Translations under genes and position numbers: made by a program
In this document: in pieces, positions 11,520 through 21,786 of the stretch
Layout of the letters: each line of letters opens with the position of its first letter
Position numbering within the stretch: the stretch's first letter is position 1
The notes under the pieces: generated by a model
What the model was told of the DNA's origin: nothing
Database searches by the model: none
What the model saw: the letters and a program-made list of their open reading frames with translations, nothing else
Assembly: GCA_002104905.1 (NCBI GenBank)
Contig: MCFE01000364.1
Location: 1-64,000 of the forward strand
Source of the DNA: Basidiobolus meristosporus CBS 931.73
Lineage: Eukaryota > Basidiobolomycota > Basidiobolomycetes > Basidiobolales > Basidiobolaceae
Direction: 5' to 3'
DNA: 64,000 nt

Positions 11520-13850
11520 TCCCCGTTGAGCCAATCAAACTGAACTATCTTATCAGCGAGGGTGGCCGCGCTTGTCGGATGGAACGGTCTGTTCGTGTTA
11601 GTTCCATGCGATGATCGAGACACTTTCCAGTCTCGCTGGGGCATTCAAAGCTATATGTGACTGTTTGTCGCGCCGGGACCGTGGCCATGAGTGATACTGA
11701 TTGCTGGTCCACTCGGCATACGGTAACACGTTGTCATTACTGATCCACCCCTATGGTCAGGCTTCTGGAGGCTGGAGGAGCACACCTAGGTATATCCGGC
11801 TCACCCGGCAGTAATGGCCTTCGCTCCACACCTAGCGTTTCACTAATAGTGGCAAGAGACGACTCACACGCCGGCAACAGCAATTGAATTCCAGGAACCA
11901 TGCCCCGTAAAATTGACGTTAAGACTGGCCAGCCTATGCCAGCAAGTGGCATGATTGAATCGATTGATGACGAGGGAGACGTTCACTTGGGCTGGGATGA
12001 TTCAGTGGAATTCTCGCCGGAGGCGATTAACACGAACTGAATCCCTTCCAACCGGCCAGAAACGAGACATGAAACGTCCGATTCGTGACGAATGCCCATG
12101 TTGCACTTGTTGGATTGGTGTGGATCGGGATTCCGTAATTGGTACGAATCCCTCATGGTGGGGGTGGGGGGATCTAACCTCGGTGAGCTTGAAGAATCCA
12201 TCAACCTGGCCGGTTGGGTGGGGATTTCCTACGCCATTCCACGATCGATTCCAATAATTGTCCTCCATCTAACTCTCTCGGGAGGGGGGGGGGGGATCTA
12301 CGATGATCTGGATTCGCGTACGCGCATCCGCAATTTCTCTCCCACCCAATTTCGATCTCCCCCTGGGTAAGGATCGGTGTGGCTTACGTCGCCAATGCTA
12401 ACATGGGCCCTCCCGTAGCAGGTGGGTTCGGTCTCTACGTGAGGAGAGGGATTGCCTTCTAGCCTCTTGGGCCCAGTGGGCAGCCCCTGCTTCAATCCTT
12501 CGCCGCATGCTATTAGTTCCGGAAGGGGAGGGGGAGGGGGAGGAGTCGGATGGTTTGCGTAGGCTACACTTCAAAAACGCCAACTTCTTCGCAATTTCCG
12601 CACCTCCGTGGTCCGTGTGGACAACAGTTGGCTGGCCTCAAAGGTATGCTTCTGCGTTCTCGACCATGAAGTATTGGTTGCGTGATGCCCCGTTGACCAA
12701 CACACGGAACTGTGTGGGAACGAAGCCTCCAACCTTTGCCGAGGGTGAGTCGGTTGGCTGTATCCAGAATCGGCTTTCAAGACTCCTCCTGCTCGTCAAT
12801 ACGGATGGTTGGAATAGAGGTCCAGCAAGCTGCGGTCGTTTCCAGGTCCGATTCGTTTCCCTACAAGGGACTTGTGCTTCGCAGGTGCTGTGAGGCATGG
12901 AACTGAGCAAACGCTACACCACAGAGAATGGTTTCCTCGGTGTCGCTGTAGGTTGTATTTTCGTTGGCCGAGTCAGGTTGGGTAGGGACGGTTGCGAAGG
13001 CTTGTACTAACTTGAGGTATTAAGCCAAGAGGCCAGTTGGAACACATTGCTCTCGGGAGCACTGGTCTAAAACGCCGTAGGGAGCACCCTACCCCGAGCC
13101 TGGCTACGTTTCGGATGCTGAGTGGTTGGTAGGGACTGTGGAAACGAACTCGCTTCATGCTCCGATATGGAGCAAGTGGGTGGGCGGGAACTAAGAAGGT
13201 CGGGTGGGGTTAGGCATCGGTCGCCATGGATAGTGACCTTGTGAGCAAGTGCGAGGATTCCCTGAGCTTCACCGTAAACAAATCATGGCCTTATTTGGGA
13301 AGGCACCCAGGGTGAATCAGCCTCTGGCTCAGGTAGGATTTCATATCGACCATAGCCAAATGGAATCATGTAGGCTCGGTTTCAGATGGGATTGACGCAA
13401 TTGACCAGCCTAAATCCAGCGAAGCTTCGAACGGATTCCACAGCCCCACCCGAACAGCAGAGGGGATTTGGTGAGTGCAATGAGGAATCCACCTGGTTCC
13501 GGCCGAGGGAAACACAGCTGATTGGCCCCAGGGCGTGACGGGGTACAAGGATTTCGCCTCATCGCGGGGGGAATGATCGCATTTCGACGACAACAGGATC
13601 GTTTGGGATTCTGCCCGCCCGATTTGGGTGGACGTCTTGAATCCTAATGACGATAGGCATTACCAGAGTTGCGAGTTTATGCTCCCTTCTGACCAATCAC
13701 CTGTCCCCCTTCCTAAGGGCCTACGAATCTCCCATCTCGCCATTATGCACGCAACACCCTAATCATGACGTTGACAGTACAGCGCAGCGTCATCCTACTC
13801 AGCTCGTGGTTACCTGTGCTACATGGATGGACCTAAACGCTGGACCTCTT
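11520..13850. other. Intergenic region with G-rich runs
   Basis: About 2.3 kb of balanced composition between the phosphatase gene and the rtc3-like gene. Frames of 60-130 codons occur on both strands (e.g. 12507-12893 plus, 12638-12910 minus), but none has a recognisable domain and they overlap each other. It contains a run of 12 G at 12284-12295, G clusters near 12158-12172 and a GGGGGA-type tandem at 12523-12545. It probably serves as promoter sequence. Confidence 0.45.
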
Positions 13851-13855
13851 TCCCG

Positions 13856-13862
13856 TATAAAA
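13856..13862 (+). promoter_or_regulatory. TATA box of the rtc3-like gene
   Basis: TATAAAA about 100 bp upstream of the chosen ATG at 13958, followed by a C/T-rich leader. The position supports starting at 13958 rather than at an in-frame codon at 13823, which lies upstream of this box. Confidence 0.55.
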
Positions 13863-13957
13863 CTCCCCGAATCTGCCCCCGAGGATCAGAAAACCCCTCG
13901 TCTCTTCCAAGTGACCAACTAACCCATCCATTCCCCGCACCCCACAACCGAACAGCA

Positions 13958-14326
13958 ATGGCCGCCTCCCAACAGATCGTTTTCACCGACAAGGAGAAGT
14001 CCGACTTGGAGTTCATCGTCTACATCAACCCCGACGTCTACAGCAAATGGAAGTCCGACAAATCCATTCCCATCACCGAAGTGGTGCAATCCTTCAACGT
14101 CTACACCACCCGCGGCGGCGGTAACACCGGCGTGGCCGAAACCCCCTCGAACCAGGAGCTCGATAACGTATTCGGCACTTCCAACGACACCGCCGTCGTC
14201 GAGCACATCCTCAAGCACGGCGTCCTCAAGGGCTCCGGCGACATCTCCAAGAGTGGCCAGGAGTTTAACCGGTCCCGTGGAAGCGGTGCCGGAACCTCCG
14301 ATGCCAATGTCAATGTCCACAACTAG
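13958..14326 (+). CDS. SBDS N-terminal-domain protein, Rtc3/Yhr087w-like
   Basis: 122-residue single-exon protein. It matches the stand-alone SBDS-N fold family of fungi (yeast Rtc3/Yhr087w), linked in yeast to RNA metabolism and stress responses; the exact role here is unknown. Seen: IVFTDKEKSDLEFIVYINPD (residues 7-26), KWKSDKSIPITEVVQSFNVY (from about 31), then a GGGNTG loop, PSNQELDNVFGT and a final helix VVEHILKHG, i.e. the whole domain in the right order and length. The tail is Gly/Ser/Asn-rich and low in complexity. The ATG at 13958 is chosen because the domain starts at once and a TATA box lies between it and the upstream in-frame codons. CpG is abundant and the frame is intact, in contrast to everything to the right of 15.06 kb. 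Confidence 0.88.
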   Translation: MAASQQIVFTDKEKSDLEFIVYINPDVYSKWKSDKSIPITEVVQSFNVYTTRGGGNTGVAETPSNQELDNVFGTSNDTAVVEHILKHGVLKGSGDISKSGQEFNRSRGSGAGTSDANVNVHN

Positions 14327-14356
14327 TGGCTACCTACCATCTGACTATTAATGTAT

Positions 14357-14362
14357 AATAAA
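14357..14362 (+). terminator. Polyadenylation signal of the rtc3-like gene
   Basis: AATAAA 31 bp after the stop codon, in an AT-rich stretch. Confidence 0.5.
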
Positions 14363-14369
14363 CTTTACT

Positions 14370-15060
14370 TGTCCCTCTGGTAAATCAACTCACCCCCAGT
14401 TCCAATGTTGTTCTCCATCATTAGACTGATTCCGCCGCGCGCACAGCAGCCTCTTGTTCATCAAGAGGGGTGCAGACAACGTGGTGACCACAAAAACCAC
14501 TTGTCACTGGGAATTAGCTGGCTCCTGACCGTAACCAGCGAACCGGGATGGATCTTACGTCATCCGTACCTCATTCACCCAATCACCTTGGCCGTCAGGC
14601 TCGGATCGTGCTTCCCTGCCCCGTACCAACATCTCAGGCATTTTCCACCACGCGTTATTGATTCGCCCAGGGCTACATCAAGTCCCGCACACGGCTCTTC
14701 AGCGATTCGACTATTGGTGTTCTTCTTGGGGGTTCATCCCTCCGTGCGCCACCAAGCGCCATGGGACAGACATTTCCAGTTGATGGTTGTTAATTGAACA
14801 TCATCCGGCTTCATTTGGAGCATGGTGGTTGGGGAGGGGTGACTTTAGTTTGGCTCTCGACCATGGGAGCTCCAACTTTCGTCTGATCTCTTGAATTCCC
14901 CTGCTGCAATGAGACTTCTTAGTGGGGTGGAGTTCGGTGGGGATCATTCATTTTGCCACCTGGATGTGTCATGGCCGTGGTTTGCACTTGACCTGTGATC
15001 GAAAGACTCCCGACCCCTGCCCTGAGATTCAATACTCTTCCCAAGATTATTTTACTTCGT
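14370..15060. other. Intergenic, right flank of the gene island
   Basis: Balanced composition with CpG. A 130-codon frame at 14405-14797 has no recognisable features and is treated as chance. CpG stops abruptly at 15092, where the transposon-derived region starts. Confidence 0.5.
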
Positions 15061-15149
15061 GTGCTGGTGATGTGCTGAGATAATGATAGACGTATTGCTC
15101 ACCATGATCCCATATCACCCTATGGATAGTCACAAACTTGGAACTCATC

Positions 15150-15510
15150 TCATACTCTGCTGGCATCCTGATGGTACTTTGCTGGCATTTGGCTGGCAAT
15201 TTCCCTTCAACCTCTCAGTTGGAATATTTGGTGCAAGTGGTGAGTTGCTGATCACCAAATCTGGCATGAATGCCAGTTAGCCTATTGTGCTCCTGAAAAA
15301 TAAAAGTTGGCTTGGCTGCCCAAAAGCTGGCACCTGAGCTGTCAAGAGTGGTAGGTTTGGAGAAACTTGGAATCCAGCTGATGTTATGCCAGTACTCTGC
15401 TGGCCTTTTTTTGATTTAGTTTCTTAGCATTATTGTGCCTGTCTTTAATGAACATCTGGGTATCATATGGGTGGCTTACAGAAACTAGGGGCAAGATCTT
15501 GAAGCTGGCA
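15150..15510. repeat. Cluster of short GCTGGC/GCCAGC motifs
   Basis: About eight copies of TGCTGGC or its complement within 360 bp (e.g. near 15159, 15180, 15191, 15260, 15271, 15328, 15388, 15399, 15503), in both orientations and next to the element end. Such clusters are typical subterminal transposase-binding arrays of CACTA elements; binding is inferred. Confidence 0.5.
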
Positions 15511-15990
15511 AGAGATCACTCCTACCTTGGCCAAAGTCCCTATGAAAAATAATTTGGTCCCACAGGTGGATCCAATCCAGATCAGCCATCAGGATCCCAT
15601 TTAGAGACCATCATAATACCAGCAGCTTGGAATTAGTGACCCTCCTAACAATCTTATGATGGGATCATAATGGTATTTTGCTAATTTTACAAACAAATAA
15701 AGGGATGAAACATGACAATATTTTATTGGTGCTGTGATGACATTTGCATGGTATTGTTGCGGTCTTTAAGTGCTCTATAACTATTTTAAGTGAATCCAAT
15801 TGGCCAGGACATCCAATAGCCTTATATGGCAAGAAACTTGACAGTATTTTGACGGCCTCACTGCAAAACTCTGTTGGCATTATATCAGCAGTATGATGGT
15901 CTACCACTGGTTCTGTATAATGCTACTATACCTACTTACCAGATGATATTTCCTTTTTCTACCTCCCCTTGTGCAATTTATATATTCCAC
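15480..15990 (-). repeat. CACTA 3' subterminal module, single copy in C1
   Basis: The reverse complement matches the tandem modules at 23867-24830 in C2. Shared landmarks are the block around CCAAATTATTTTTCATAGGG, a TCACTAATTCCAAGCTGC block, the AATAAA-containing segment near 15695-15730 and the TTGCCATAT.AGGCAA stretch. Only one module is present here. Confidence 0.7.
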
Positions 15991-16233
15991 AGTAGAATCA
16001 CCCTTCTCTATTTGCTAACCCACTACTACCTTGGGTATTCCACATATAGTCTGAATCAAAAAAAAATATGGCCTCCTGCTTATTAACCTCTACAAACATG
16101 CACACCTGCTGCATTGACATACTTCTGTCATCTCAACTTTACGGCTTTTTAGTGTGATACTTGCAAAGTTGCCATATACCTTGTACTGCTGGTAGTATAT
16201 AGATCTTACAAACATATGCTTGGTTGTTGCTGC

Positions 16234-17310
16234 TGTAGTGGGGTGACAGTGACAGATACTGACAGATGTGCTCATTCCCATATTTCCTACTTGCCTATAT
16301 CTATACTACACTTATTTTAGTTTTATCCCATATGTCTTACCTGATCAGTACTATCCCATAAGCTGGTTGACTATCACACCTGCTTACCTTGTTGAATAAG
16401 TTACCTCTCACTTTATGTAAGATTACTGGCTATAAGTGCTTCTATATTAGGCAAGTACCTGCGCCAGTACCCGTGACACATGGTCAACCTGTGTCACCAT
16501 CCCTACCTTTTCCATACCATATATGGTATCCCTATGTTACACAGGTTTAAGAATACTGATTCCTGATTGGTTGGATGTGTTGTGCCTGCTAGAACCTTCT
16601 GGCACCTACTTAGAACATTCTTAGGTCATTCTGATGTCATTAAGATTTCTATTGATGTCTGGAACCTTCTGGAACACATGATTAGTAGTCACTTAGCCAG
16701 TAAGAAAAGTATATAAGGGAGGCTATCCCTCAACAATAAATCATCATCCCTTTTATCAATATACCAACTTGTTGATTAGTGTGATCACTGCTACCTGCTG
16801 CTACCTGAACTTCCAACCCTAGACCACAGGACACTCCCAGGAAACCACACTGACAGCCAACTGACATTGGAGGCACTACTTGTGAGGAATACTCAGAGTA
16901 GGTATCTTTTATTATATTTGATTCTTTCCCAAGCTTGTTCATGTACAGGCAAAGATACTTTTCTGTCTTTGTAACTATTGACCACAGCTGCATTCTTATC
17001 AAGTCCCTGCTGGTGGAGTTTACAGTTGTTTTGACTGTGGAAGCTTTAGTACATTGTCATCTCAAAGGACACTGAACCCAGCACATACTTTTGTTAAGAT
17101 GCCAGCTAAGTTGGGGATTGTAGCTCAATAGTTTTCCCTTGACAAGCTTGCGGCTTTATTCCCGTTCACATTAGATTAAAGACAGAGCCCAAGTATTCCT
17201 AGCAAGCTTTTGCCAGAGGTTATTGCACCCAGTGAACACCCTACACACAAAACACTTGAGAAGTGTTGGATGTATCTCTCCCTTGGACCTATACACCACC
17301 CACCACTTTG
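16234..17310 (+). mobile_element. LTR2 retroelement fragment inside CACTA C1
   Basis: It starts TGTAGTGGGG at 16234 within the CACTA sequence and ends where the CACTA frame resumes near 17310. Up to about 16800 it is an LTR-like sequence with GGCAAGTACCTGCG, a CArG-like palindrome (16514-16529), a TATA-like AAGTATATAAGGG (16707-16719) and a polyadenylation-like AATAAATCATC. Beyond it, TTTGACTGTGGAAGC (about 17031) encodes CFDCGS, which may be a gag zinc-knuckle remnant. No 3' LTR and no clear target duplication are found, so it is truncated. Confidence 0.55.
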
Positions 17311-17542
17311 CCATAGATACCTCCTGAATATCCCTAAAGAACTTCTTGGTATTTAGCAATATATTCCTTCATCCTGCTGGATTCTGGTCCCTGTTATAGG
17401 TGTGCTCTGGCTTTTGTTTGTGTGAATTCTGTATTGAATGGTGTAGAAGTTGGCTTGTGACCATGAGAAATCTGGCATACCTTAGTAGAGTTTTCTTGAT
17501 AAAAACTAGTTGCTTGTTGCACTCATCCCAACTTTGCATTAC

Positions 17543-18180
17543 TTAACTGATTACCCACGCATTGGGGCTGCTTAGCTTCTTAATGCCATAGGCATAGGTG
17601 TCTCCATGTGCACATTTGTCCTCAGTATTCTCCAACTCTTCCTGGCTGTCCTCCATGTGCCAACTCATCATATCCATGACGGACTTAAAGGTAATATTCT
17701 TGATGAGATTGGGATATGGTGGTACCTGCAACTTGATATGTATTCCTATCTCCCCAAACATCCGTGCCATTGGTAACTCCCAGAAGGTGAAGCAAGGCTC
17801 AATATTTTCCACACACCATGCAACATGGAGTAGAGAATGGATACAGTAGTGGCAAAAATCTACAAGTTCAGCTTTATGTTTGTAGTATAGCTGCTCAAAT
17901 CCTGTCACAAACACCTCACATAACAGCTGTAGATGTGTCAAGTTAGCATTGGTAATCCACTTCTGGATAAATATTCCTACAATGTCCACATATGACTCCC
18001 AATGTTTCCAATGTACTCTTGGTAGGAATGGCTTCAGAATTCCACTTGAATAAATACATATCCAGCTCATCCAGTCTTTCCATTTGTATTTTTGCATATG
18101 CATATGAATAGTTATGGGAGCCTGTGAGAAGTACTTAGGATAGCAGATCCTCTGTAATATTTTGCCAATGTGATGGGATA
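17543..18180 (-). pseudogene. Tnp2-type CACTA transposase, C-terminal part (C1)
   Basis: The continuous frame 18103-17543 reads KYKWKDWMSW..., PFLPRVHWKHWESYVDIVG, CHYCIHSLLHVAWCVENI, FTFWELPMARMFGEIG and PYPNLIKNI. This is the C-terminal region of Tnp2-family transposases, where H-x-LLH...GP...W.FPMER-like blocks are conserved. It aligns residue by residue with C2 (21120-23275). It ends with TAA at 17543-17545, after which homology continues in a different frame. The N-terminal two thirds are absent, so it is non-functional. Confidence 0.8.
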
Positions 18181-18389
18181 GAGGTACTCCTGGGAGAAGC
18201 TACACAACTCAAGGTGTGTGAGGTGTCTGATTGGTGCAATAACCTCTGTGTCTAAACTGCTAGTGTCTTTGTCCATATGTCACTATAGTAAAAGCTCCTG
18301 CTTCTCTAGCTTCCTAGATGCTCCAAGTGTCTTCAAAGGCCTCTGTGTGTCTTGTGCACTACCCTGAAAAGCTCCTTGATGGCAAGTCT

Positions 18390-18790
18390 GAGGTGTAACT
18401 GTTAAAGGTAGGTGCAGTGATCAACTGCTTACCAATAAGGGAGAAGTGTTACTGATAGAAGGGATGATTTATTGATGAGGGATTGCTTTCCCTTAAATAC
18501 TTTTCCTGATTGCCAAGTGATTACTAATGACAAGGTTCTAGAAGATTCTAGGTATCAGTGGAATTCTTGATGACATCACTATCAGCTAAAAATATGCCAA
18601 GAATGTCCTGGAAGGTTCTAAAAGGCACAGCACATTCAACCAATCAGGAAACAGCAGTCTGAAACCTGTGCAACATAGAAATACCATATATGGTATTGAA
18701 GTGGTAGGGATGGTAACACAGACCTAGGTCATGTGTCACGGGTATTGACGCAGGTACTTGCCTTATGTAGATACATATACTGATCACAAA
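18390..18790 (-). repeat. LTR2, second copy, inverted
   Basis: The reverse complement aligns with 16450-16770: GGCAAGTACCTGCG, CCCGTGACACATG, the same 16-bp palindrome (18681-18696), CAGGTTT..GACTG..., AACCTTCT.GA, TTAAGGG and AATAAATCATCCCTT. Flanks diverge. The outer boundary toward the CACTA C2 copy is uncertain. Confidence 0.65.
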
Positions 18791-18857
18791 GCTGAATAAC
18801 ATCTGGGATAACTAATGCTAATGACTAATCAGGGTAAAGATCAGCCACTACACCTAA

Positions 18858-19220
18858 TTACTTCATTAATGCTTTGGTACCAGCTAACAACATACCTGCT
18901 AATATGGGTGGCGGTGATGTTATCATGGCCACTTGCTGATCTTCAGCTGAGGGTACTGTGTTTGCAACATTCTCATTTGCCTAAGCATAATGGCCAGCTT
19001 GTGGCTCTGCAGAGGCTCTCAATTGCCTACTTGACTGAGAGCCTGAGGAGTCTGCATTGTTACCTTGAATGGGCACACTGTCCACAGAGTTTTTTTTGGA
19101 TGTAGCCCTGCTTGTTGCACTGAATGTCATAGCAAGCTGTTGTCCAATTGTTCTTCTGTTGCTGTCAGCAGTGAGGTTTGGTTGAGAACCAGACAACTTT
19201 GCTTTATTTTTTGGCAGCAT
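18858..19220 (-). pseudogene. Companion ORF of the CACTA element, divergent from transposase
   Basis: Starts MLPKNKAKLSGSQ at 19220 on the minus strand and can be followed for about 120 codons with one TAG (18981-18983) before a TAA at 18858-18860. It is rich in Ser, Asn, Gln and Ala, with no recognised domain. The start region is conserved in C3 (MPPKIK, near 27230) and C4 (MLPIN, near 49290), and later segments (NADSSGSQ / NEVSSGP; KALMK / KELMRQLGAV) also recur, so this is a real but decayed frame of the element rather than chance. Divergent placement, about 220 bp from the transposase start, suggests a shared promoter. A role like plant TnpA is only a guess. Confidence 0.5.
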
Positions 19221-21343
19221 AAATATGTAAGTGAGTCAATCCAAAGGGGAAATAGTGTAACATATACATGTGTATGTGGTGCCACAACTTCATTTATAAT
19301 GCATACTATGGTGGTTCATCATTGAATCTTAGATTAATGTAGGTGCAATGTCTCAAATACAAGACTGTCTTAAGTTCACATGAGTATTGACCAAAAGTGA
19401 TATAATAGCATTATGTTGTTGAAGGTCAAACTATTTGCCCCATGGACAAGACAACTTTGACTCAATGCCATAAGAGAAGAGAAAAAGGACCATGTGGCTA
19501 TTGTGGCAAGCCTCTCAGCCATGAAGCACACAGACAGCATAGGAAGTATTACAAAGATCATGGCCAGTTTTTTGTCACCCAAGTTGTATTCAACCATTCA
19601 TTGTTCACTACTGTTCCAACATTATCTTGCCAGCCAGTTGATACTTCAATATTGGCACCTGGCCATCTTTGTCACCATGCGCAAACTGAGTCAGGCAAGT
19701 TTGTGAAGCCTTTAGGCTCACCCCAGCCTTCTGAATATGGCACACAGAGTGATAGCTCTGACAAAGAAGGTTCACTGATGGATTTTGAGCCTATCTTCCC
19801 TAAAAACAGTACCATGTATGAGCCTTGTCAAATCCCTTTATTCAATGAGGCAACACTTGTTGAAACAAATGCCAAGGAAGCCTTATGGAGCCAAGTGAGC
19901 CCAGTAATCCATCTACTGGTGAATGATGTAATATAGTGACTAGAGAAGTGGCGTGATTTCACTAATATCAGTAATGAGGGCTTTGAGGATTAATTACTAC
20001 TTCTTGCCAAAATCATACTGGGATGCAACTTACCATGTACATGGTACAAGTGGATAACTGTCATGCAGCTGGCAACATGTGATGCAGAGACAGTCCTGAT
20101 TCCAGCATGTGTCAACAGTTGCAAGGCATTCACATCCAAAAATGCTACCATTGCAACATATCCAAATTGTCAGGAATCCACCACCATTGAGGGAAAACAT
20201 TGTTCACACTCCAGATATATTCCAGTCATACCCCATCTGCAAAAGCTGATGCAGTCCAACAAATATTGCAAAGCTATACAGTACTGCACTCAGTATCAAT
20301 CAAGCAAAAACATATCCAATATATTTGATGGCAAACATCACAAAAAGCTAAGAAGCAAGAGCTACTTTGAAGATAAGCATGACCATGCCTTTGCTTTAGC
20401 ACTTAATGGATTCTCATTAAACAAGTACTCTACCAGCAAATCCAGCTGGCCACTGACTTGCATCAATCAAAATCTGCCACCCATCTATTGGGATCAGAGC
20501 AATAATCTGATGGTAGTCTCACTGGTATCTAGGCCTAAATCATTGTCCAACCTGGATAGCTACCTGTATCCATTGCTGGAAGAATTTTGTATGCTTTCCA
20601 GCAGGATAGCAGTTGATGGCCATCATGCCAAAGCGCATATTATTATCTGTATTGGAGATACCCCAGCCATCAGCAAGATAGCAGGTTTTTCTTGGCACAA
20701 TGAACAGTATTGCTGTCAAATGTGTGAGATCTAGGGGATATACTCCATAACTCACACACATTGTTATTACCCAAGCGCCAGCACTAAGAACATCATCTTT
20801 CCACAGAGAGAACATACAAAAGTAAGCATGCAGTTGCAGCAAAGTTGGCAAGCTATAAGCCATTAGCCAAAATATGAAATCAATTGGAAGCCAGAGATAC
20901 TTCAGATAGAGGGTATTTGTTGGAGCAAAAGCTTTTTACTGGGAGCAATGCATTTGCTTTACAACAATATACCTATACCAGTGACCAAGTTGTACATGGG
21001 GCATTTCAAGCTAAATGAGCCCCTTGGGATACCGGAGAAATTTGAAAGAATTGCCAAGATATTACAGAGTAGCCACTACCCTAAGTACTTCTCATGGGCT
21101 CCAATTAATATTCACACGCATATGCAACAATACAAATGCAAAGACTGGATGAACTGGATATATATATTTATTCAAGTAGTGTTCTGAACCCATTCCTACC
21201 AAGAGTACATTGGAAGCATTGGGAGTCACATGTGTACATTGTAGGATTATTTATTCAGAAGTGGCTCACCAATGCCAACTTGACGCATCTACAGCTGTTT
21301 GGTGAGGAGTTTGTGATACAATTTCAGTGGCTATACCACAAAC

Positions 21344-21692
21344 TGTTGTAAAAATTGATAATTCCACCTAAATATTCACCTAATTTAGTCACTTAGATCA
21401 TTACCTTCAAATCCTAGAGAATACTGACCAAATTCCTTGTTAGGATTTACTTGGAATATTTTCACCAAAATGCCAGGGACCCAGAACATGAAAATTCTCA
21501 AAGTTGCCCAAACAGCCCCAAACTTTGCACACATGTTCTTGGGACCTTTCTTAGCCTATTCTACATGTTTGTAATGCCAAGACCATGTAAAAGCATAAAT
21601 ACTACTTTTACATTCAATAAATCATTAAGTGAGAACCATATAATCCGCTTGTCCTCCCAACCACTTCCAATATCTCCAAGACTCTTACAACA
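21344..21692 (+). repeat. Solo LTR1 inside CACTA C2
   Basis: 349 bp, TGTTG...CAACA, flanked by perfect 5-bp duplications CAAAC (21339-21343 and 21693-21697). Removing it and one flank restores the CACTA sequence as seen in C1 (CTATAC.ACAAACATAAA). Confidence 0.88.
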
Positions 21693-21786
21693 CAAACATA
21701 AACCTGAACGCATGGATCTCTGCCACTACTGTATCCATTCTCTACTTCATCTTGCTTGGTGTGTGGAGAATATTGGGCCTTGCTTC

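Larger units (their letters stand above)
15093..18250 (-). mobile_element. CACTA/EnSpm relic C1 (minus), interrupted
   Basis: Reading right to left it carries the C-terminal part of a Tnp2-type transposase (18180-17543 and beyond), a downstream reading piece (17359-17310 continuing at 16250-16100), and a 3' subterminal repeat module (about 15990-15480), all collinear with the plus-strand copy C2 at 20.9-24.2 kb. The 5' half of the transposase is missing. An LTR2-bearing insertion (16234-about 17310) splits it: the peptide ending DIQEVSMA (17310) resumes as ATTKHMF near 16235. The outer end near 15093 is inferred from the CpG change and the last GCTGGC-type motifs. Confidence 0.7.

Noticed and set aside
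12120-12160. tRNA-like GGTACGAATCC segment
   Set aside because: No matching acceptor, D-arm or anticodon stem could be built around it.
14405-14797. 130-codon plus frame downstream of the rtc3-like gene
   Set aside because: No domain, unusual composition, no promoter; treated as chance in the 3' flank.
18845-18852. TGTAGTGG (minus) as exact end of the second LTR2
   Set aside because: Translated homology with other CACTA copies continues across this site, so the match to the LTR2 start is probably coincidence.
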